Position numbers and translations under genes: made by a program. 64,000 nucleotides of DNA from Nitrososphaera sp. (GTDB lineage Archaea; Thermoproteota; Nitrososphaeria; Nitrososphaerales; Nitrososphaeraceae), in assembly GCA_039938515.1 (NCBI GenBank), contig JBDUUL010000024.1, positions 248,001 to 312,000 of the forward strand, given 5' to 3'. The notes beneath the pieces are model-generated. The model was not told the DNA's origin and searched no databases. It saw only the letters and a list, made by a program, of their open reading frames with translations. Positions within the stretch are counted from its first letter, which is position 1, and every line of letters starts with the position of its first letter. Positions 8,780 through 17,150 of this stretch are shown here, piece after piece.

Positions 8780-9574
8780 TTGCAATTGCCCGTAGATAAG
8801 GCGACCTGCGAATCGGCCAGCGCGGAACTGATTGAGCGCACATTTCCGCACAACAAAAAGGTTTCAGAGCAGTATGCTGACCCACAGACGCTTGATTACG
8901 TCAGGGCCTTAATACCGCATGAGGTGCTGCAGCTGCAAGGCCCGCATCTTGTAAGGGGGTTGCTGGACTGGTTCAAGGCAGATTTTATGCGCTGGCTGCC
9001 AAGCCAGATGAGGTGTGAATTTTGCACCACCAAGGCACCAGACGGTGCGGAGGCAGGGACCGTTATGCAGGTAACTATTGAGCCTGGTTCCACCTGGCAG
9101 TTGCGCAAGGTAGAGCGGTACAAATGCCCTTCATGCGGAGCAGAGCGGGTTTACCCTAGGTACAGCGATGTGCGCAAGATAGCAGAGTACAGGCTGGGGC
9201 GCTGCGGCGAATGGTCGATTCTCTTTGGCGCGGTTCTCAACGCCGCCTCCCTGCGCGGGAGGATAGTCCATGATTTTCTTGACCACTGCTGGAACGAGGC
9301 ACTGGTTGACGGGCATTGGATGCACCTCGACTCTACGCTCCAGTACCCGACTTTCCTTGACCATCCATACCACTATGAGAGGAACTGGGGCAAGCAGTAC
9401 ACCTTTGTGATTGGCTTTGAGCCTGACACTCTACAAGACGTAACCCTGCGCTATACTGAGCACTGGCAGACGGTCCTGCAGAGAAGGGAAAAGTTCTTTG
9501 GCTTGCATGATATCCAGGGAGGAGGACGGATGGCCGAGGAAAACCTGCAGCGCCTGTATTCCAGTATCAGGTAG
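8780..9574 (+). CDS. Transglutaminase-fold protein resembling eukaryotic peptide:N-glycanase (PNG1/NGLY1)
   Basis: The 264-residue protein carries a zinc site of two CxxC pairs (Cys79/82 and Cys116/119) followed by the transglutaminase-like catalytic triad in the order and context found in cytosolic PNGase: Cys142 in RRGRCGEW-like RLGRCGEW, His169 in DHCWNE, and Asp184 in HLDST. The stretches FPRY-like YPRYSD, and WGK plus YVIAF-like TFVIGF, further match PNG1. PNGase removes N-glycans from misfolded glycoproteins. The only usable start is TTG 8780, since a stop lies in frame just before and the first ATG is deep in the fold. It is convergent with the MFS gene by eight bases. It has no signal peptide, so it acts in the cytoplasm. 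Archaeal function is inferred, and another amidase or protease role is possible. Confidence 0.8.
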   Translation: MQLPVDKATCESASAELIERTFPHNKKVSEQYADPQTLDYVRALIPHEVLQLQGPHLVRGLLDWFKADFMRWLPSQMRCEFCTTKAPDGAEAGTVMQVTIEPGSTWQLRKVERYKCPSCGAERVYPRYSDVRKIAEYRLGRCGEWSILFGAVLNAASLRGRIVHDFLDHCWNEALVDGHWMHLDSTLQYPTFLDHPYHYERNWGKQYTFVIGFEPDTLQDVTLRYTEHWQTVLQRREKFFGLHDIQGGGRMAEENLQRLYSSIR

Positions 9575-11078
9575 AATTCGTCTTGAGCTGCGCCGCGCCT
9601 AACTTTGTTCCCAGCCTTCCAAAAAGAGTTGCAGCGACAACCACCGCAGCGGCAAACTCCAGCAGGGTAAATGCGTAGAACGGCAGAGCGTATCTGACTG
9701 AAAACAGTATTCCGCCGGCAATCAGCCCACCGAACCTGCAGACGTTTGACAGGATGTCATAGACTGCGAAAAGGGAAGGACGCTTTTCTCTTGGCGTCAG
9801 CTCTATCTGCAGCGCCTCGTGCGTTGGCCCGTAGTAGATCCCCGTAGCGACCATTGCGAGCGAAAGACCAAGGATTGCCCAGAACGAGCTGACAAAAACA
9901 AATGCCGATGCGAGTGGTGCCGTCATTAGAATAGACAGCAGGATCACCTTTCTTTTGTCAAACCTGTCTGCAGCCATTCCAAGCGGCGTCCGGATAAGGT
10001 TTGCCAGGACCGCCTGAATGCTCAATACAAGCCCCCAGTGAAAGGTGTCCATTTTTGCATTGCTTGTCGCATAGAAAATAAAGTAAGGGCCTGTCGCCGA
10101 ATTTGCAAACGTTACCAGGGCGTATGCCGCAAGCAGTGGCGCCAGTACCCTTGGAAGGCTGGCCCCATTTGCCAGAAATGCCCTGAGGTGCGACACTATT
10201 GAAGGAATGAAGTGCTGCGTGCTTGATTGCTCGGAGATTTTGCCTGCCGCAGGCCCTGCAGCCTGGACGGAGTCAGAAGCGCGACTCGCCGCTACCAAGC
10301 CCCGGGGCTTTGTTTCTCGCAAGAATCTGACAATAAGTATGGTCGACGCGACTGATGTCAAAACGGCTACCAGGGCGGCCAGCCTAAAGCCCTCAATCGT
10401 CCCCAGAGTCGTTATCAGGTAACCACCCGCTGCTGGCGAGCACATGGCAGGAACCGTGGACAGAGTCTGGTAAAGCGAGAGCTGCCCCGTACGGCTTTTT
10501 GCGCTTGTCGCATCGGCTATCAGCTGCCTCGAGGCTATTGAGCCGAGGCTGCCGGTTCCGGCCAAGACTACTACCACCGACAATACCTTCCAGTCTGCAG
10601 AAAGATAGTAGCCGAGTAGAAAAGCGGGGGCAATCCAAGAGGCTGCAACTACAATCCTGCGAAGGCCAAACCGGGGAATTATGACCCCGCCGAAAAGAGT
10701 CGATGGAATTCCTGCGGCCATTCCAAGCGCCGTGACAAACCCGTACTGCGCAACAGACCCGCCCAGGGCCGTAAAATAGACGGGAAGAAACGCCAAGGCA
10801 ATGCTCGACAGGCTGCTAAGGGCCGCCGCTGCGGTCAGCACTGCAAGGTTTCCCTTTGGCATGACGCCAGCCAGCTGGCCCGAAGGGGTTGAGCTGGAGC
10901 GCAGCATTGCTATTGCCGAAAAGACCCACTTGTACGAAATGGCGATCGGCGCGTATTGCGATATGGTGCTACTTGTTCTTTTGTACGCTAGCGATGCGAG
11001 TGCGTCTGGCACGGCAGGCGCATGTGCCGCCGAGGAGGCAAGGCACAAGTTTGCCTGGGACGCGGCTCGTGCAGACAA
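9567..11078 (-). CDS. Major facilitator superfamily transporter
   Basis: The product has about twelve hydrophobic segments with MFS loop motifs (GVIIPRFGLRRIVV between helices 2 and 3; MAADRFDKRKVI in the second half). TTG 11078 lies 23 bases after a TATA-like aatttagc, but the first 57-72 residues precede the first membrane helix and an ATG at 10907 or 10862 would also serve, so the start is open. It probably exports small molecules such as drugs or metabolites. An inverted-repeat element lies upstream at 11135-11187. Confidence 0.85.
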   Translation of the reverse strand: MSARAASQANLCLASSAAHAPAVPDALASLAYKRTSSTISQYAPIAISYKWVFSAIAMLRSSSTPSGQLAGVMPKGNLAVLTAAAALSSLSSIALAFLPVYFTALGGSVAQYGFVTALGMAAGIPSTLFGGVIIPRFGLRRIVVAASWIAPAFLLGYYLSADWKVLSVVVVLAGTGSLGSIASRQLIADATSAKSRTGQLSLYQTLSTVPAMCSPAAGGYLITTLGTIEGFRLAALVAVLTSVASTILIVRFLRETKPRGLVAASRASDSVQAAGPAAGKISEQSSTQHFIPSIVSHLRAFLANGASLPRVLAPLLAAYALVTFANSATGPYFIFYATSNAKMDTFHWGLVLSIQAVLANLIRTPLGMAADRFDKRKVILLSILMTAPLASAFVFVSSFWAILGLSLAMVATGIYYGPTHEALQIELTPREKRPSLFAVYDILSNVCRFGGLIAGGILFSVRYALPFYAFTLLEFAAAVVVAATLFGRLGTKLGAAQLKTNST

Positions 11079-11134
11079 TCAAGACGTTGTCGGCAAGCTA
11101 AATTCCGGCGCAGAGGCAATAGGTGAAAAGCTAG

Positions 11135-11187
11135 CCCATCCTGACTGATTTTCTCGTCAGTCATGAATAGCAGGCAACCAGGATGGG
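11135..11187. repeat. Inverted-repeat structure with AGGCAACC motif
   Basis: CCCATCCTG (11135-11143) is complementary to CAGGATGGG (11179-11187). Inside it a second hairpin, TGACTGA (11142-11148) with TCAGTCA (11157-11163), competes for the outer arm. AGGCAACC lies at 11172-11179, the same octamer found in the structured elements at 46535 and 50582. On the minus strand a T-run follows the outer stem. It sits between the MFS gene and a divergent zinc-ribbon gene and could be an RNA switch, small RNA or terminator. Confidence 0.45.
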
Positions 11188-11203
11188 TTTCTATTTGTCA
11201 GCA

Positions 11204-11236
11204 CCCCCTCCCCCTTTGGTGATTCATATGTTATAA
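11204..11236 (+). promoter_or_regulatory. C5-T-C5 / GGTG / TATA promoter module, copy 1
   Basis: CCCCCTCCCCC (11204-11214), a 3-base gap, GGTG (11218-11221), then the palindromic TATA box TTATAA (11231-11236). The central T is 24.5 bases from the TATA centre. The downstream leaderless zinc-ribbon gene starts at 11264, about 30 bases after the TATA centre. The same elements with the same spacing occur at 20438-20471 and 42662-42694. It is probably an upstream activator site; transcription the other way from the same TATA is also possible. Confidence 0.6.
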
Positions 11237-11263
11237 GCGAGAGATACCACGATTGTGGCACTT

Positions 11264-11434
11264 ATGGCGGTTGTCGAGCTGACGACACAATCAGAGTCTT
11301 TTGACAGGACGCTGCACGACGAGATTGAGTGCCCCCGATGCAACGGTTCTATGCTCCTGTGCTCCGACTTTGACGGTTTGTACTATTCTTGCGAGGAGTG
11401 CGACTTTATGCTGCACCCCAAGCCTGCCTGCTGA
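11264..11434 (+). CDS. Zinc-ribbon microprotein
   Basis: The 56-residue protein has two Cys pairs, CPRC at residues 23-26 and CEEC at 43-46, the classic spacing of a zinc ribbon, with the C-terminus ending in a further Cys. ATG 11264 lies about 30 bases after the TATA box of the C5-T-C5 promoter module, so translation is leaderless. It is followed after 20 bases by another small gene and probably shares its transcript. It may bind nucleic acid or act as an adaptor; function is unknown. Confidence 0.75.
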   Translation: MAVVELTTQSESFDRTLHDEIECPRCNGSMLLCSDFDGLYYSCEECDFMLHPKPAC

Positions 11435-11454
11435 ATTGGCAGGTGCCGTGTTTC

Positions 11455-11724
11455 ATGGGCAGGACGCTTCCCACAATTACGCAGATTCTGGCCTACGAGT
11501 ATCAGAACTGGAAGCCCTTCCGCCAGGCTTTGAACAAGGCGCAGAAAAATTCGTTTGACCTCATGTGGGACACGGCTTCTCAGCACAGGCTTGCCATGAT
11601 GTATGCAAACAGGCCGGCACCCATTCAATCGATAATGATGGCAATCCTGTTTGAACACTACAGAGAGCTCCTCGCCCTCACAGGCCGGAACGGGCGCGGA
11701 GGCCAAGCTACGACTGTTCGCTAG
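11455..11724 (+). CDS. Conserved small hypothetical protein
   Basis: Starting at ATG 11455 this gives an 89-residue helical protein rich in Gln, Met and aromatic residues (KPFRQALNKAQK, DLMWDTASQHR). The longer reading frame begins inside the upstream zinc-ribbon gene and is not needed. It is 20 bases downstream of that gene, so probably co-transcribed. Its 3' end overlaps the convergent antiporter gene by 17 bases. No family with known function is recognised. Confidence 0.6.
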   Translation: MGRTLPTITQILAYEYQNWKPFRQALNKAQKNSFDLMWDTASQHRLAMMYANRPAPIQSIMMAILFEHYRELLALTGRNGRGGQATTVR

Positions 11725-12961
11725 GAACCTCTAGCGCTTGAAGGTGCTTTGCCTTTGCAGCCGCTACGAGGGGCCTTGCGGTTAGTGGTGTGATAAGTGT
11801 TGTAACAAAGCCGATGGCAACGGCGATCGAAAAGAGCGAGGTGTCGATTATTCCTGCCGCATAGCCAATTGCGGCTATCGCCAGCTCCACAGCGCCCCTG
11901 CCATTCATAAGAAAGGCAAGGGCCAACCCCGCCTGACCTGAAAAGCGGGCAATTCGCACCCCCAGGTAGGCCCCGCCAATCTTGGCCACAATCGCCACTG
12001 CGAGGAGAGCGCCAAACAACGGCAGCAGACCCGAGATCGCCTGCAGGTTTATCTCGACGCCAATGAGGCCAAAGAATATGGGCCCAAAGAAGCCAAAAGT
12101 AATCGCTGAGACAATGCCGTGGAATTTTGAAAAATTCTCCTTTCCGATTATCTGCTTGTTGGCGACAAGCCCTGCAAAGAATGTCCCGATAATAAAGTGC
12201 AGTCCCATGTTGCTTGCCGCAAGCGAAATTCCGATCGCAGCTATCAAGAGGAGGCTAAAGCCCGCCTCGCGAGTGTGAAGAACCCGAAACAGCGGGCTTA
12301 CTTTCTGGAGCAGCGCGTTGCCTGCAGAGGTCTTCATTCCAAAGATAAGGTAGAACAGAATGATGGCTGACACGAACAGCGTAATCTTGACAATAGACAG
12401 CCAGAGATCAATATAGCTAATATGACCGCCTCCGACCGCGGTCGAGTGAGCGGCCTGTATGATTATCGAGAGGGCCACAAGCGACATGATGTCGTTTATC
12501 ACCGCCGCTGCCATCACGGTGTTTCCAAGCCTGGTGTTGAGCACGCCAAGCTGCATGAGGATTATGGCGCTTACCGGGACGGCTGTGATCGAAAGGAGCA
12601 GTCCCATGAACCAGGCCTGCGTGCTCGCCAGTCCAAAGAGCGTGCCGGTATAGTACCCGGCAAGAAGGGGCGTCACGAAAGCAAATACCGATACTATGAT
12701 GGCCTGCTTTCCAGCCTTCCTTAGCTCCCTTGGATCCATCTCAAGGCCGGCAAGAAACATCAGGAAAAAGACAGAGATGTCCGACAGGAAGGAATAGTCT
12801 TTCGAAAAGCTGACCAGGCCTAGAATTGAGGGCCCGATTATGATACCGGCCAAAAGCTCGCCAACGATGGCCGGCTGCTTCAAACGCTGAAACACCTCGC
12901 CGAGGACTCGCGCCCCAACCAGCATAGCAATGATTGCTATGAAGAGCTGTTCCGCGGCCAC
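11708..12961 (-). CDS. Cation:proton antiporter (KefB/CPA2-type)
   Basis: The 417-residue protein has about twelve membrane segments and the CPA2 signatures: LKQPAIVGELLAGIIIGPSILG near the N-terminus, the FLAGLEMDP motif, and a discontinuous-helix region with AVINDIMSLVAL. It lacks the C-terminal TrkA-N/KTN domain of full KefB, which is usual for archaeal Na+/H+ antiporters of this group. It exchanges Na+ or K+ for protons at the cytoplasmic membrane and would help pH and salt balance. Confidence 0.9.
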   Translation of the reverse strand: MAAEQLFIAIIAMLVGARVLGEVFQRLKQPAIVGELLAGIIIGPSILGLVSFSKDYSFLSDISVFFLMFLAGLEMDPRELRKAGKQAIIVSVFAFVTPLLAGYYTGTLFGLASTQAWFMGLLLSITAVPVSAIILMQLGVLNTRLGNTVMAAAVINDIMSLVALSIIIQAAHSTAVGGGHISYIDLWLSIVKITLFVSAIILFYLIFGMKTSAGNALLQKVSPLFRVLHTREAGFSLLLIAAIGISLAASNMGLHFIIGTFFAGLVANKQIIGKENFSKFHGIVSAITFGFFGPIFFGLIGVEINLQAISGLLPLFGALLAVAIVAKIGGAYLGVRIARFSGQAGLALAFLMNGRGAVELAIAAIGYAAGIIDTSLFSIAVAIGFVTTLITPLTARPLVAAAKAKHLQALEVPSEQS

Positions 12962-13044
12962 TCTGCTGGTCTATCGCAGGATTATAAATCGATTTCCCGG
13001 AGGCAATACATAGAGCATATGGCGCGAAACGCAGCTGCACTGCT

Positions 13045-14103
13045 CTACCATCGGCTGCGATATTCGTCGCCGCAGTCGCCTATAGTTTCATACAGCTCGT
13101 TTGACTTTTGGCACACGGCCTCTATCCTGCTGATGTCTGAGCCGGTCAACTTTGTGCCAAAGGTGCGCAGGTTGTCGCTCCTGTGCTCGGCGATTCCGAG
13201 GCGAGCCCCTATTATCGCTCCTGCTACGGCAGGTCTGTCAAGAATGTACCTTGTCGCGACGTTCGCAATGCTGGCATTGTGCGCCTTTGCGATAGCGTCC
13301 AGCTCGCGCAGAAGCTCTTGAAAAAGCTTCCAGCCGCCCCAGCTGTCTATCATGCGCTTGTACTTTTGCAGGCTAGGCGTGTTAAGCTCAAGTCCGCGCG
13401 GCTCGGGCCTTCCAAGGTACCTGTCAGTCAACAGACCCCCACACAGCACGCCGTATGCCAGGAGGCTCGTTTTTGCGTGGCTGTCTTTTTGATTCAGGCA
13501 GTATGGCACCATCCTTACCTCGGGCCTTCTATCGATGATTGAATACTGGACCTGATTTGATGTGATATGGATTCCTGCGTCGTTCATTATTTCCATTCGC
13601 TCGGTGTCAAAGTTAGTAAGGCCAAGGCACCTTATCCTGCCCTCATCGCGGAGCTCTGAAAGGTACTTCAGGGCGTCAATATAGTACGGGTTTCCATAAT
13701 CCCACCAGTGGAACTGCAGCAGATCGATGGTACTTGCGCGCATTCGCTCAAGGGACCTCTTGATGCTCGACCTGACCAGCTCCCTTGTTATGGTCCTTGG
13801 CTCCGGAACCCATTTTGTAAGCGCCTTGACATTCTGCAGCTGCGCCGGACCGAGCCCCGATTCTAGCTTTTTGCAGAATTCACCGATAAGGTCCTCGGCA
13901 GGGCCGTAAATGTCCGCGAGATCCCAGGTCGTAAGACCTGCAAGGTGATACTGGACCATCTCTTCCACAGCGCGGCCTGCGTCAATGTAGCCATGGCCTC
14001 CCGCGACCTGCCACATCCCGTTCACGATCCGAACTATTGCAAAATCCGGAGCCAGATCGTACCGCTCCACCTCAGGCTGTGCACTTTGCCCCCTGACGCC
14101 CAA
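13045..14103 (-). CDS. Aldo/keto reductase
   Basis: The 352-residue protein shows the AKR barrel order: WQVAGGHGYID near the start, the DLADIYGPAE region carrying the active-site Asp and Tyr, a KW motif for the catalytic Lys (VKALTKWVPEP), the QFHWWDY strand and SNQVQYS, and a C-terminal cofactor segment (ATRYILDRPAVAGAIIGAR). It should reduce a carbonyl with NAD(P)H in the cytoplasm. The substrate is unknown. Confidence 0.9.
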   Translation of the reverse strand: MGVRGQSAQPEVERYDLAPDFAIVRIVNGMWQVAGGHGYIDAGRAVEEMVQYHLAGLTTWDLADIYGPAEDLIGEFCKKLESGLGPAQLQNVKALTKWVPEPRTITRELVRSSIKRSLERMRASTIDLLQFHWWDYGNPYYIDALKYLSELRDEGRIRCLGLTNFDTERMEIMNDAGIHITSNQVQYSIIDRRPEVRMVPYCLNQKDSHAKTSLLAYGVLCGGLLTDRYLGRPEPRGLELNTPSLQKYKRMIDSWGGWKLFQELLRELDAIAKAHNASIANVATRYILDRPAVAGAIIGARLGIAEHRSDNLRTFGTKLTGSDISRIEAVCQKSNELYETIGDCGDEYRSRW

Positions 14104-14189
14104 CTGCCTTACCGGTTACCTTCACTTATAATAAAAGCATTGAACGGTGCCAGTCAGCAGGCCTAGATTCCATCGGCCTTGGGTCTGCC

Positions 14190-14936
14190 TCAGGGAACAA
14201 AGCGCAATCCGACCCTGGCAAGCGCTACGGTAATGTTGTCTATTCCGCCGCGCTGGTTGGCTTCATTGACAAGCTTTGCACAAATCTGATCGGGATCGGA
14301 ACTTTGAGAAACAACGTCCGCAATTGACTCGTCGCCTACCATATTGGTAAGGCCGTCGGAACAGACGAGAATAGAGTCGTTGTTCTCGAGCATGAGTTCG
14401 TCTGAGTATACTGACAGAGGCATGCTCGCTCCGACTGCCTGCGAAAGCACGTTGCCCCTTGACTGGTCCTTTGTAAGAAGCCTTATTCTGCCTGACCTGA
14501 CAAGGTAGCACCGAGAATCGCCGACGTGGCCGATAAGACAGCGGCCCTGGTCCAGAAATGCTGCAGTAAGCGTGGTTGCCATGCCCGTGTACCGGGGATT
14601 CTGGACAGAGGACCTGCTTACCTCGGCGTTAGCAAGCTCGAACGACTGCAAGAGAGGCCTGACCTGGCTGTTCATTCCGGCCTGCAAGTCGGAAGCCGAC
14701 CTCAACAATACAGATTCGACGAATTTTCTGAAAAAGAAGGCTATCGCGAGTTTGCTGGCAACCTCGCCCGCGGGTCCGCCTCCAACGCCGTCTGCCACCG
14801 CCAGGATTGCAGAGTTGCCCCCGGCATCATAGAATGAGCAGTTGAGTGCGACAGTCATCACGCTGTCCTGGTTTATTTCGCGGACCATTCCTACATGCGA
14901 GGCCGAGCCAAGGGCATACCTGTACTCAAACGGCAT
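14190..14936 (-). CDS. PP2C-type serine/threonine protein phosphatase
   Basis: All main PPM/PP2C motifs are present over 248 residues: REINQDS (residues about 19-25), AVADGVGG, GMATTLTAAF, IGHVGDSR, the acidic CSDGLTNMV motif and RGGIDNITV at the end. The Asp residues coordinate the two metal ions. It is close to the Stp/PrpC soluble group of phosphatases. A large P-loop ATPase lies 57 bases downstream on the other side in the same orientation (the ATPase is upstream in transcription only if it initiates separately), suggesting a shared signalling role, but no kinase gene is adjacent. Confidence 0.92.
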   Translation of the reverse strand: MPFEYRYALGSASHVGMVREINQDSVMTVALNCSFYDAGGNSAILAVADGVGGGPAGEVASKLAIAFFFRKFVESVLLRSASDLQAGMNSQVRPLLQSFELANAEVSRSSVQNPRYTGMATTLTAAFLDQGRCLIGHVGDSRCYLVRSGRIRLLTKDQSRGNVLSQAVGASMPLSVYSDELMLENNDSILVCSDGLTNMVGDESIADVVSQSSDPDQICAKLVNEANQRGGIDNITVALARVGLRFVP

Positions 14937-14993
14937 TTCGAAAGCTCAATGCCGAAGGTATCTTTTATTCTATTAGCATGCCTTGAAAGGGCT

Positions 14994-16712
14994 TCAGCAC
15001 AGCCTTATTGATCGTGCAAGGTTGACGGCCTTTTCAGAGTCGTCCTTTTGAATTGAATTGTTCTTGTACTTGTTGCTAAAGTAAATCAGGTCTATCATCC
15101 TCCTCCGGTCGATGCTCACAATGCTGCCAGTGTCCTCGGCGTCGGCAGCCGCATCCGTGAGTATTACGACCTTGTCCACAAACTGGGTCGACTTGAGCGT
15201 GTTTGAAATTTGCTCAGAGCTCTTTTTCGAGTCGTTGTTGTTCATGACTACTGCCACTGCCACCTTTGAGCCGTTGGTGCTGCTATATACGACATCGATT
15301 CCGCCCTGGGGGCTTGCCTGAGCCGGGTTCTTTTGAGCCCAGACCGGCCGGGCAACCATGCCAACCTGATGCGTGAACGACACCAGGTCGCGCACGGCGG
15401 TCCTTATGCCTGTTTCAAGAGCATTATTGTCGCTGCAGCTGCGCTTGATGCGGATAAACTCCGACAGGGGTATATCCATCATGCTCTCGCTGATGCGCAA
15501 GCCCGGATGCGCGTTCTTCATTGTTTCATCTATTGCATGCTCGTCAATAGAAGGAACGCTTCTTTTCGAAGCATCCTCAAATGAATGGTACATTATGTTG
15601 AGAAACGACCGTATGCCTCGAAGTTCGGGAAACTCGTCATAGATTACCTTAATCTTTGAAGCAAGCTCGCCTTCCTCCCCTGAACTAAAGCCGGTCGCAT
15701 CAAACGAGTTTGCGGCCCTAATGTATTCCAGGGCAATATCAAGGACTTCTTCAAAGCTGGCAAGAGGAAGGTCTAACTCTAGGCTGCTTGACAGGACATC
15801 CGCAATTGATGGCTCGGCCGAAGCAATCTGGTCGCGCAGCGACGGCTCGACTATCAATAATACCGCGGCGGCTGGGAACTTTGCGTCGCAGATTGCCCTG
15901 ATTACTTTGAGGAGGTCGGCCTCCGGGCCAAGATCGTCAAACTCAAACAGCGTTATCTTTTTTAGAAATCTCAGGTTGAGAGATGACATGGCCCTTACCC
16001 ACGAAAGCAATTCCGTCTCGCTCGCTGCGGCCGGGATTCCAGATCCGAGCCCGGCCTGGCTGCTGCCATAAAGAACCTGCTTCAGAATGCCAAGCTCTTC
16101 CGGTGAAAAGGAATCCTTGGCCAGCACCGTGCAGAGCGCTGCGTTATTTGGAACCATCTCGCCGGCGAGAACCTGCTTTGCCTTGGAGGCAAGACTCCTG
16201 CCGGACATCACGTCTACAAAGTCAAAGTTGAACACCTTTCGCGCGCCTTCCACGTTGCGCTCCGCCTTTTCAAGCAAATATTTCACCAGAGCCTCCCTCA
16301 ACTGGGCGCTGTACTGCTCGCCAAAACCTTCCATCATGGCGATATGGAGCCCCTGCACGTCTCTTGTACGGATAGATGGCAGACTTATGTGGGTGACCGC
16401 AGCCACATGGCTGCCGAACTGCATGTCGCGCAGGTGCATTGCGAGGTGGGTTTTTCCAGATCCTGCAACACCGCTCAGAAGAATTGTACCACGATCAGGG
16501 TTCTGCTGACCGGCGTCTGTCGCGGAGAGACCTAACGCCCTTGACTGAAACTGCTCCAGGGCAGACCAAAGCGCAGCCCTTGCCGCCTTGTGATGCGGTC
16601 CCCCGAACACCCGCGGGTCTTGCGGCTGCTGTCTGAGTGTTTCTGGAAAGGGATTGGTTGCAAGCCCGTAAGGATACAAGACGGGTACCTCACTTGGAGG
16701 GGTTTGCCGCAA
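14994..16712 (-). CDS. Large P-loop ATPase (AAA/STAND-like) with C-terminal alpha/beta domain
   Basis: The 572-residue protein opens with YPYGLATNPFPE and FGGPHHK, a start seen in a group of archaeal ATPases that open with NPF-type motifs, then a Walker A motif LLSGVAGSGKTHLA near residue 78, and a Walker B-like LFEFDDLG near residue 265. The C-terminal 150 residues (KVAVAVVMNNND, KVVILTD) form an alpha/beta segment reminiscent of nuclease-like or Rossmann sensor domains. It is transcribed towards the PP2C gene, 57 bases upstream. It might be an Orc/Cdc6-like or regulatory ATPase; the exact family is not recognised. Confidence 0.7.
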   Translation of the reverse strand: MRQTPPSEVPVLYPYGLATNPFPETLRQQPQDPRVFGGPHHKAARAALWSALEQFQSRALGLSATDAGQQNPDRGTILLSGVAGSGKTHLAMHLRDMQFGSHVAAVTHISLPSIRTRDVQGLHIAMMEGFGEQYSAQLREALVKYLLEKAERNVEGARKVFNFDFVDVMSGRSLASKAKQVLAGEMVPNNAALCTVLAKDSFSPEELGILKQVLYGSSQAGLGSGIPAAASETELLSWVRAMSSLNLRFLKKITLFEFDDLGPEADLLKVIRAICDAKFPAAAVLLIVEPSLRDQIASAEPSIADVLSSSLELDLPLASFEEVLDIALEYIRAANSFDATGFSSGEEGELASKIKVIYDEFPELRGIRSFLNIMYHSFEDASKRSVPSIDEHAIDETMKNAHPGLRISESMMDIPLSEFIRIKRSCSDNNALETGIRTAVRDLVSFTHQVGMVARPVWAQKNPAQASPQGGIDVVYSSTNGSKVAVAVVMNNNDSKKSSEQISNTLKSTQFVDKVVILTDAAADAEDTGSIVSIDRRRMIDLIYFSNKYKNNSIQKDDSEKAVNLARSIRLC

Positions 16713-16898
16713 AACTGCACTGCAGCAGAGTTACCTCGACATAGCGCACGGTGGAACCTGCAGAAAGTACTACTGTTTCTACCGAAAGCGGGGTCTCCCT
16801 GGTCATTACAAGCAGTGCGTGAAAAATTCGTATTTAAGCATCAATACGACGCGGCGTGCGCAAAATTGTCAGCCGTATTTGAGCTAGAGCGACTGGCG

Positions 16899-17150
16899 CT
16901 ATTTTGCGACGACCATCGTGTTGGTACTCTTGATTCCCTTGAGCCTCCGAAGCGACCAAGAGATAACCTCGGCGACGTCTTTTTCCGTTTCTTCTTCGAC
17001 AATGGCCATCATGTCGTACTCGCCGTATAACTGGTAAACCTCCTTTACGCTCCTCATGGACTTGAGTTCCTCGTGCAACAGCTTTTCAAGTCCGGTATCG
17101 GCGTTTATGAGGACGAAAGCTTTTGTCTTGGTCAATGGCTTTCTAGACAC
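16899..17150 (-). CDS. Lrp/AsnC ligand-binding (RAM) domain protein without helix-turn-helix
   Basis: The 83-residue product is a stand-alone RAM domain: TKAFVLINADTG, the SVKEVYQLYGEYDMMA core with the conserved GEYD, and a C-terminal strand TNTMVVAK. Such proteins bind amino acids or modulate full Lrp regulators. A longer frame runs back into the neighbouring gene, but a minus-strand TATA box (ggtatatattg) ends about 21 bases before GTG 17150, which supports a leaderless start there. It lies directly downstream of the PH-like gene with its own promoter. Confidence 0.82.
   Translation of the reverse strand: MSRKPLTKTKAFVLINADTGLEKLLHEELKSMRSVKEVYQLYGEYDMMAIVEEETEKDVAEVISWSLRRLKGIKSTNTMVVAK

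Noticed and set aside
11135-11187. Hammerhead ribozyme (CTGACGA on the minus strand)
   Set aside because: The GAAA and cleavage-site parts and stem III are missing; the heptamer alone is chance.
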